From contig JACQYK010000172.1 of NCBI GenBank assembly GCA_016208255.1, positions 1 to 52,749 of the forward strand: a DNA stretch of 52,749 nucleotides, written 5' to 3'. The notes under the pieces were generated by a model. That model was given only the letters and a program-made list of their open reading frames with translations, was not told the origin of the DNA and did no database searches. The DNA is from Deltaproteobacteria bacterium. GTDB lineage: Bacteria > Desulfobacterota > RBG-13-43-22. Shown piece by piece: positions 43,402-50,702 of the stretch. Position numbers and translations under genes: made by a program. Numbering within the stretch: position 1 is the stretch's first letter; every line of letters starts with the position of its first letter.

Positions 43402-45762
43402 TTATTCGTCACCTCCAATTGTGGTAGCCTGCTTTGCGATTACTGAACCGGAAGAATCAATGAGCACCAGGCTGATAACGGCGCCTTTCAGTTCCTCATT
43501 TTCAATAAGCAGGCTCACTTGACCATCAGCGCTGATCATTTTAGGGGTGGCTGCGCTTGAAGTTTCATCATTTGGTTTTGTTCGGAGGTCTGCCTTTATT
43601 TTGGCTCCCCCTGAATCAATGAAAGCCCGACAACGCATACCAACCCACTGGATGCCTGTTATTTTGGCGATGGTCTGAATAGGCATATCGCTCAGGCTGA
43701 ATCGCAGATCCGGGACAAGGCATTCCTGTAAACTCACACCGCCATGGGCGTATTCATTTCCATTTGAAAAGCAATTTACCCCTGGACCAAAGGCAAAGTA
43801 TTCATGGGTATTCCAATACCAGTTAGCCATAGGAAAATTGGCCTTTGAATGATTTTTGATCGCCGCGCATCTTGCCCATCGGCATTCGGTGAGGTATTTC
43901 GGCAGCTTCACAGCAGGCAGACCACCAGGAACCAGGAGCCAGCCATGATCCGTTAACACTCTTACCCGTCTCCATCCGGCATCGAGCAGCTCACGGATTC
44001 TTTCAATTAAAAGCTCTATTTGTTCCGTGATTCTGGCTGCCAGTTTGCCTTGTAAGGTATGACCGAGCCTATCAATCTCACCGAATTCAGTCCACCCTCG
44101 GGCATCTGCTTTTTCAGGTTCACCGACATCAGATGGGCTAAGGGTCTGGTATCCTTCCGAAACGAGCAGTTTGCGGAAACGATCTATGGTTAATGGCTTG
44201 CCGTTTTCTTTTGTTTCAGGACGAAATTCATCCCCTAACTGATTCCCTTTGATTTTCTTTGCTACCGGAGAAAGAGCGGGTTTAGATGTCGCAGTAACTG
44301 TTGGGAGGGCGGCCCACCGCCAATTGGCTGACACCTTAAGCTGTCTTTCCTCTGCTAAAATGGTTAAGCGCCTTGATACATCAAATCGGAGACTGTCCGC
44401 AAATAAAAGGCAATCTCCAACCTCTGCCTCAACTCCAGCCGGTTCACTGCCGCCTGAGGCCAAGGGTGTATCTATTAACAGTTTCTGGAAATTACGCGCC
44501 GTATCCTCCAGCCAGGGCAAATAGGCGCTCCTTAAGGCCGTCTCTATTGCCTTATGATCCTCAATGGATTTGACACTTCCTATCGCTAAGATAGCGGCCA
44601 TATCTGCATAATAGCCAGTCTCCCTATAAACAGCGGCCATTGTATCTAGCGTATCACCGCCTATATTTTGGGAAGTCGCGCCAGCCATCACAGCCAAATG
44701 TTCCAAGGCTGTAGCAAGAGGGCTTTGCCCGATTTTTGCCCATACCCAATCACGGCGTTTATGATGTTTCTTTTCTAATTCTTCAATTGTTTTCCTGACC
44801 TCAGACGCGCTTTTTGAAGATAAACTCAGCAGTTCCTGCCGCAAGGCCTCTTCTTCGCTGTCGTTTTCGTCGGGCCATGGTTCCTTATCAAAGATGAGTT
44901 TTCCGGAAGGCTTGGATTTCTTAAGCACCTCCGGTAGACCCGGGTACAGCAACGGCGATTCTTCAAAACGCCTCCAGAGGTTTTTCCAGGTTTCATTTTC
45001 CCGCAGCCCGAGTTTTTCTCCGGCCACAATTGCCCCATCTTTTTCCGGATCAAAACTGTATTCAGCCTTGCAACGCGAAATGAAAGCGGCCCATTTATTG
45101 CCGTCCCACCGTTCCTGGATTTCTGATGGAGAATTCATCCATATCAATAAATCGCGCGGCGTATCTTCAATCATCAGTTTATCAAAATCTTCTGTTTCTA
45201 GACGTTTAGCTGTCAGCCTTGTGACTGGTGTCACCGCAAGGTGGGCCAATGCACCGAGCATTGACTGTCTGGTGTGTTTATCTTTTGCAACATCGAGTCC
45301 CAAGCCCCCATCCTTGGAAACCAAAAATGCCTCCACGGTCCAGTCCCTTCCATTTCGTTGCGTCCAAACCGTGCCCCTATATTGCAACTCGACAAGCGGT
45401 TTTAAGATGTCAGGGCATTCCTCGACGGCTCTCAAAATTTGCCTGCTGACATTCGGCATGTATATGACTGGGGTGACATCTTCCGGCAGATCGATATCCG
45501 GCAGAGAGCGCTCGATAACACACCTCAGCCAGATGGCCGGACCTATCTTTTTTTCCGGGTCATATTCACCTAGCGTAAACAGTTCGGGCATTAAAGGACG
45601 CAACTGATCCACCAGGGAAGCCCATTGGTTATCCGAATCGGTCCATAAAATGACCGCAGGACCGACCATGTCAGATCGGTTGTACCGCACCGCGCGAAGG
45701 AGCGAAAGTTTTACTGATTCAAGAAGTGTCGAATAAGTCTCATGTTCGGAATATTTCGTCAT
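43402..45762 (-). CDS. pglZ: BREX protein PglZ
   Basis: PglZ has an alkaline-phosphatase-superfamily core required for BREX immunity. In these 786 residues the metal and active-site signatures are: D456 in LLFADSLRFD, TVTATSKP (488-495), D564 and H568 in EIDRLGHTL, D605-H606 in LTDHGW, and HGGVSLQE (673-680). The length and spacing look like the shorter PglZ type. It overlaps the AlbA_2 gene stop by one base (TAATG), which couples the two genes, and is followed 2 nt later by brxL. Confidence 0.95.
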   Translation of the reverse strand: MTKYSEHETYSTLLESVKLSLLRAVRYNRSDMVGPAVILWTDSDNQWASLVDQLRPLMPELFTLGEYDPEKKIGPAIWLRCVIERSLPDIDLPEDVTPVIYMPNVSRQILRAVEECPDILKPLVELQYRGTVWTQRNGRDWTVEAFLVSKDGGLGLDVAKDKHTRQSMLGALAHLAVTPVTRLTAKRLETEDFDKLMIEDTPRDLLIWMNSPSEIQERWDGNKWAAFISRCKAEYSFDPEKDGAIVAGEKLGLRENETWKNLWRRFEESPLLYPGLPEVLKKSKPSGKLIFDKEPWPDENDSEEEALRQELLSLSSKSASEVRKTIEELEKKHHKRRDWVWAKIGQSPLATALEHLAVMAGATSQNIGGDTLDTMAAVYRETGYYADMAAILAIGSVKSIEDHKAIETALRSAYLPWLEDTARNFQKLLIDTPLASGGSEPAGVEAEVGDCLLFADSLRFDVSRRLTILAEERQLKVSANWRWAALPTVTATSKPALSPVAKKIKGNQLGDEFRPETKENGKPLTIDRFRKLLVSEGYQTLSPSDVGEPEKADARGWTEFGEIDRLGHTLQGKLAARITEQIELLIERIRELLDAGWRRVRVLTDHGWLLVPGGLPAVKLPKYLTECRWARCAAIKNHSKANFPMANWYWNTHEYFAFGPGVNCFSNGNEYAHGGVSLQECLVPDLRFSLSDMPIQTIAKITGIQWVGMRCRAFIDSGGAKIKADLRTKPNDETSSAATPKMISADGQVSLLIENEELKGAVISLVLIDSSGSVIAKQATTIGGDE

Positions 45763-46934
45763 TATTCAGCTTTCCTTGTCATCCGTGCCGTAAACAGGTT
45801 ACGATCATAATCCGTCTCCAATTTCAGATCCGGCACCAAAGCCAAGGCACGAAGGATACCGGTGCCGATTCCTCGATAGGGCAATTCCTTGGTTGCGAAC
45901 GAAGCGATAAGGGGATTGCGGATGACCGACACCCCGTGGCGGATATTCTCAATCGTCAGGTTATTTGGCAACGCACCGGGGCTTATCAACTCGACGCGGT
46001 CGTCAAAAATCATGATCCGCCAGGACGCTGAAATGAAATAATCACGGTGTAGAAGCATGTTGACTACGAGTTCCTCGATTGCAATGGCTGGAATTTCCAG
46101 ATCACCTTCAGTATTAAAATCCTTGTTGCCTTGTAAGCGGCGAAGATTCCGGGTGATAAATGACATGGTGCGGGTGTGCATGTCGCGCAGACAACCGCCA
46201 ATGTCCTCACTGTCCCGATATTTCAAGCCAGCCGGGTCATTACCTACGAATGAGACGGCTTTGACGACAAAGGCGGGGCGATAACGTTGCGGGTCCCGAC
46301 CGAATAGAATCAAGCCTGCGAGGTTGAGGGTCTCGTTTTTGGCAAGGCCCAAGTTGTTCAAGAGCTGGGCCATCGTCAGGCCGGAGTCTTCCAGCTCCTG
46401 TTTCACGGTTCGACCATGCTGTTTTTGAAAAAAGTCGTCGAAATGGGCATCGTCCAGTGAGTCCAGGGTTGTGCCTTCAACAGGGACTTCATCGGCATAA
46501 ACGAGACCTGCTCGTTGCATCATTCGCTGAATCTCCTCACGGGAGGTGACCGGTCGCTTATTGGCACCCGATTTCATCCAGAAAACACCCTGATTGTCTG
46601 CGTACGGCTTTGACAGGCCTTCACGAATGGTCAAAACCATGACCAACCCCTTTTCTGTACCCACATTTTCCGTGATCGGGTTGATAGGAGGTCGAACATT
46701 CTCCGATGCCACATTCGACACTAAATTATTGAGCCTGCGGATGTCATCCTGTGTGATCCCGACGATGTCGCCGTGATCATCAACACCAATCAAAATGCGC
46801 CCTCCTTCAGCATTGGCGAAGGCCACCATTTCCGCAGCCAGGGAAGTCGCGTTCCTGATGTCCTGCGCCTTTTTGAATTGCGTATGGCTATCCTCGCCGC
46901 GCGAGAGCAATTCGATGAGTTCTATTGCTTCCAT
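45762..46934 (-). CDS. Schlafen AlbA_2 / HATPase_c_4 ATP-binding protein
   Basis: This 390-residue protein has an N-terminal AlbA_2 (Schlafen-type) domain (about 12-130: THTQFK-like SHTQFKKAQ, MVAFANAEGGRILIGVDDHG, SGANKRPVTSREEI) and a C-terminal GHKL-type ATPase (HATPase_c_4) from about 270 (EELVVNMLLHRDY, ELISPGALPNNLT, RNPLIASF, GIGTGI). Such proteins are often called transcriptional regulators and frequently sit in defence loci. It overlaps trlF by 13 nt and pglZ by 1 nt, so it is coupled to both. Its role could be regulation of the BREX set or an effector/sensor with TrlF. Confidence 0.85.
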   Translation of the reverse strand: MEAIELIELLSRGEDSHTQFKKAQDIRNATSLAAEMVAFANAEGGRILIGVDDHGDIVGITQDDIRRLNNLVSNVASENVRPPINPITENVGTEKGLVMVLTIREGLSKPYADNQGVFWMKSGANKRPVTSREEIQRMMQRAGLVYADEVPVEGTTLDSLDDAHFDDFFQKQHGRTVKQELEDSGLTMAQLLNNLGLAKNETLNLAGLILFGRDPQRYRPAFVVKAVSFVGNDPAGLKYRDSEDIGGCLRDMHTRTMSFITRNLRRLQGNKDFNTEGDLEIPAIAIEELVVNMLLHRDYFISASWRIMIFDDRVELISPGALPNNLTIENIRHGVSVIRNPLIASFATKELPYRGIGTGILRALALVPDLKLETDYDRNLFTARMTRKAE

Positions 46935-49540
46935 AGCTGGTAAATCTCCTTACGTCGGGCAAATGCCTCTTGTCCGCCTTCCATTATAGAAACGATTTCT
47001 TTTTGTATCCCAGGCTCGTCAATGCTTCCGATCTGGATTGAGCCAGCTCCAGCTGTAAAGGAACATGCACCGACCTGCTCGGCGTCCCCTAAGACCGGAA
47101 AATTTGCGTTGTGGGTCGCGAAGATGAACTGGATTCCCTTCTTCAGGGTATGAATCAGCTTGATCACATCTTCGAAGATGGTCTGGTTATCCAGGTCGTC
47201 TTCCGGTTGGTCGATCACGATCAGGTCGTTGTCCCTCTGGCTCAAGATGAAGAGGATAAGGGCAGAAGCTCGCTGCCCGAGTGAATGATCTCGCAGGTCC
47301 TTGCCGTGATACATGATCCGATAAACATTCGGTACCTGCCAGGTGAGAAGCGATGCCTTGGCTTCGTTGAAGTACCGCCGAAATGCATCCCCTGAATCGC
47401 CAAGGGCGTTACAGATGGCATCCAGACCCTGATAGACGGAAATAAAGTCCGCATGCCCCTCAAGAGCCGATTCGAGGGTGGACTCCCTCAGACGACTACC
47501 CCTGAAATTGCCCTTCAGCTCCTCAAGCATGAGTGCTCTGTTGCCTTTGTACTGAGGGACAATTTGTAAAGCGGTCTGGCTTTGGTTCAGCTTCTTAACC
47601 TCCTCATCGATCTCCTTGAACTCCCGATGCCAAAGGTCATTCAGCCTTTTCAACTCTTTGAGGAGTTCAGCCTGCAAATCGTTCCTCCTTTTTCGGCTCT
47701 TTGTGGTTTCAGAGAGGGCGAGGTTCACTTTCTGAAGTTCAGCGTTGAGCTTCACAAAGTCGTCCGGTCGGACACTGACTCCACCATCTTGTTTAAGCTG
47801 CTCACTTAACCGCCGTTCGATGGCTGCAAACTCCTCTTTCAGGGCTTCTCGCCGACGTTCGAGTTCAACGAGCTTTTCCCTTAACTCACGCGAATCACTA
47901 CTCGCCTCGGTCAGGATTTGTCTAACCTTTTCGGGAACCTTGCGGATTTTCTCCAAAAGGTTGTTGATTTCTTCCATAACATCGAGGTTTTCCTTTGAAT
48001 CAAGGAGTGGAAGGGCAAAGAGTTCACTTTCCTGCTCGTTTAAGAAGACATCGAATGAACGTAAAAAGGACTCCAGGGCTTCGACAATTCGGCGGGAATT
48101 GGTAACATCGGCGTTGAACTGCACCTGTCGCTTGAGCTGCTCTTCGACACCGTGTTCCCGAAATAGCTTCAGGCGAAACTCGGTGTCTCGTTTTTTATTC
48201 TGGTACTCGGTTTCAATCGCATCGAGGTTCTTAAGCTTGTCAAGGCTTCCAAGAACATCCAGAACACGCTGTCGTTGAGAGGAGATCTCCCTTCGTACGG
48301 CATCGAGTTTAGACCCGATCAGCCGCTCAACAAGTTCATCCTCAGACCCCTCGCCACGTTTAACGAGTTCTTTCTGACCAAAAAACAGGGCATTCTTCAA
48401 CGGTATGCTGACGCCTGGTAGAAGCTCGCCATTGTGGTAGATATCCATTCGCTCATTTAGGATACGCCGGACTTCGAATAGTCGCCCTTGAGCGTCCTCA
48501 GTTTCGACAACGACCTTTCCTCCGCTCTTTAGGGAAAACCTGACAAGTTCCTGCTTGTACTTCAGGTCGGTTTCTTCGGAAGATCCCGGTAAAGGAAGTT
48601 CCAGCCCGAAACGCAGACACTCAAGGATAGCCGATTTGCCACTTCCCCGTATGCCTATAAGACAATTCATTTCGGGAGAAAATTGGAGACGTTGCCCGTC
48701 AAGGATACCACCCTCGAAACGAATAGATCGCACCCAGGAGTGGGGCTGTTTTTGAACAGGACCCAGTGAGAGACGTTCCGCACCGGGTTTCAAAGCGAAT
48801 TGTACAGCCTCGAACGTAAAGGCCCCCATTTTGATAAATGTGGTTTCGCTTCGCCCGATTTCATCCATATTCTTGGGATCCGAACCCTCGACTTCGGCGG
48901 GATACCAACTGTCGAGCCACCCTTTGATCTTCTCGCGTTTGTTGCGGGTGCGCACCTTCTGAAAACCTGCAGTACGTAAGCGAAACACTTCGTTTTTCCC
49001 GAGTTCGGTAATTCGGCCTCCATCCATACCGCCCCAAAGCCCATTATCATCTTCGACGTGCGCGAAGATGAGAAAGAAATCCTTTCCGAATTTGTCGAGT
49101 TCCCGGATCGTTTCAATAAGGTCATGGTTGGATCTAGCATTGCTGTTGTCGTATCCGGACTGCCCCGCGAACGTGAGACCAAGGAAACTGTTGATGTGGT
49201 CCGTATTTTCCTTGTTGTCAGTCCAGTTTTCTTGGAAGACGACAAGGGTATGAATGCCATTGCGCCCATCTTTTACGGACAGCTCCACACCGGGCATGAG
49301 GTAGATACTTTCTTTCCTGGCGGCTTTCCGGAGGGTTTTGAACTCCTCCCGGTCGAATTTGTTATGGTTCGTGATGACACCAACACGGATATCAGCCTGT
49401 TTGAGGGCGGTAACATACCGAGCCACGAAATCCTGATCGGACCCTGTATCATTGAACTCCTTATCCCGCCGAGTATGCAAATGGAAGTCCGCTCGAACCC
49501 AGCGGCTGCCATGTGTAAAGAAAGTTTTCTCATCAGCCAT
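46922..49540 (-). CDS. TrlF-type PHP-domain SMC-like ATPase
   Basis: The N-terminal PHP phosphoesterase-like domain (residues 15-250) has H20-L-H22 (ADFHLHTRRD), VITNHN and the conserved His/Asp sites. It is followed by an ABC/SMC ATPase split by a long coiled coil (about 420-690): Walker A GIRGSGKS (296-303), the Q-loop FGQKEL, signature LGQRASALIL (about 754), Walker B LIVIDQPEDDLD (773-784) and ATHNANFPV. The 872 residues match the TrlF AAA-like ATPase type. The PHP part may be a nuclease gated by the ATPase, as in other defence ATPases; that is an inference. It overlaps the AlbA_2 gene by 13 nt. Confidence 0.87.
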   Translation of the reverse strand: MADEKTFFTHGSRWVRADFHLHTRRDKEFNDTGSDQDFVARYVTALKQADIRVGVITNHNKFDREEFKTLRKAARKESIYLMPGVELSVKDGRNGIHTLVVFQENWTDNKENTDHINSFLGLTFAGQSGYDNSNARSNHDLIETIRELDKFGKDFFLIFAHVEDDNGLWGGMDGGRITELGKNEVFRLRTAGFQKVRTRNKREKIKGWLDSWYPAEVEGSDPKNMDEIGRSETTFIKMGAFTFEAVQFALKPGAERLSLGPVQKQPHSWVRSIRFEGGILDGQRLQFSPEMNCLIGIRGSGKSAILECLRFGLELPLPGSSEETDLKYKQELVRFSLKSGGKVVVETEDAQGRLFEVRRILNERMDIYHNGELLPGVSIPLKNALFFGQKELVKRGEGSEDELVERLIGSKLDAVRREISSQRQRVLDVLGSLDKLKNLDAIETEYQNKKRDTEFRLKLFREHGVEEQLKRQVQFNADVTNSRRIVEALESFLRSFDVFLNEQESELFALPLLDSKENLDVMEEINNLLEKIRKVPEKVRQILTEASSDSRELREKLVELERRREALKEEFAAIERRLSEQLKQDGGVSVRPDDFVKLNAELQKVNLALSETTKSRKRRNDLQAELLKELKRLNDLWHREFKEIDEEVKKLNQSQTALQIVPQYKGNRALMLEELKGNFRGSRLRESTLESALEGHADFISVYQGLDAICNALGDSGDAFRRYFNEAKASLLTWQVPNVYRIMYHGKDLRDHSLGQRASALILFILSQRDNDLIVIDQPEDDLDNQTIFEDVIKLIHTLKKGIQFIFATHNANFPVLGDAEQVGACSFTAGAGSIQIGSIDEPGIQKEIVSIMEGGQEAFARRKEIYQLWKQ

Positions 49541-49543
49541 GAT

Positions 49544-49609
49544 TTAATACCTCGCAGTCCGAATACCGTTATGGTAACCGATGGTCATTTTGTCTTTTTT
49601 CTCAGTCAT
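49544..49609 (-). CDS. possible 21-residue leader peptide
   Basis: Between the end of the pglX frame and trlF a short frame starts at ATG 49607-49609 (MTEKKDKMTIGYHNGIRTARY) and ends with TAA at 49544-49546, three nt before the trlF start codon. It could couple translation of trlF to pglX. There is no homology evidence, so it may be chance. Confidence 0.25.
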   Translation of the reverse strand: MTEKKDKMTIGYHNGIRTARY

Positions 49610-49625
49610 CACGAGGACTCATCCT

Positions 49626-50702
49626 TCATCCTTCCGCTTTCATCCTTTCGCGTGCTTGTCTTTTTTCCTCATTCGTCAAATGGACATCATTTACCCGGTC
49701 ACCTGTGAATTTGCCATCTTTCCAGAACCATGGATATTGTTCCTTTGGGCGTAACGGTTCCTTCCCCCGATCCTTTTTCCAGTCTATATTGGGCTTCCAC
49801 CGGAGAATCCCTGCTCCTTTCCTTCCACCAGGAATATCCTGAGCTAAAAAGGGGCGAATATTCAATCTAACCCCGTCATTAATATCGGGTTCCCATCCAA
49901 TAGGCTGTTCCTCTATTGGTTTCCAACGGACAAAAATATCAAAAGGCGGTTCACCCTCAATGATGGCGATGAGCCGTTTCTGAAGCTCCAAAGCTGCTGC
50001 CAGGCGGTCTTCCGATCCACCTTCGCCTCGTTTAACCCCTTCTCTTTGGCGGGTAATCCATTCACCCAGATAGCTATAGGTTAGATTTTCGAGAAGCTGC
50101 CGCCCTTTTCCATTCCCCTCGGCCAGTTTTTGATAGTTCACAAGCGCATGAAACCCGTCTCGCCTGCGGCCATCCCAGATGTGCCAAATAAAAGGTCGAT
50201 GGTAGAATAATTTACAGTGTTGCTCAAAGAAATGATCGCGTAGCCATTCATCCAGGTCTTCTCTGTTTAGCAGAATGGCAGCGGTATCCTGCCGCTGCTT
50301 TTGCAAAGGCTGGGAGCATCTGCCACTTTGATATGCCACAGATAAAAGGCTCAGCAGGCGGTCGGTAGATGGTTCCTCTCCACGTACTGAAGGGATGCAT
50401 ACGATCCCATCTTCATCGGTGTACCCAAAAAGATTATCGCATTTTTTCACCCACTCCCGCTGTTCGTCAGCAAGCTCCATGTTCGCGTCAAGCTCGGCAG
50501 GCCAACGGTAGCCGAGCAGGCGAGCCACAGCAACTTGCAGCACGGTGCCACCAGTACGCAATGTCCCGTGGATCGTCCATTTTGCATCTTCATCCCACAC
50601 CACCGAGCCACAGGGGTGGCCGTGGAAAAGCCACTGGGTCGGATCGTCCGAGTAAGGTTTGGGCAATCCGTTGGGGTAATTTTCTTGGGCGATTGTTGTC
50701 CA
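49626..50702 (-). pseudogene. pglX: C-terminal part of PglX after an in-frame TAA
   Basis: From the TAA at 50703-50705 the pglX frame continues without any shift: WTTIAQENYPNGLPKPY, then SDDPTQWLFHGHPCGSV, LLGYRWPAE, and near the end ILRWKPNIDW and DRVNDVHLTNEEKR. These are the normal C-terminal motifs of PglX/Eco57I-type BREX methyltransferases, thought to recognise the DNA target. A TTG at 50664-50666 could start it as a separate 346-residue polypeptide, but no convincing ribosome site is seen. The stop replaces one codon of an otherwise continuous gene. Confidence 0.8.
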
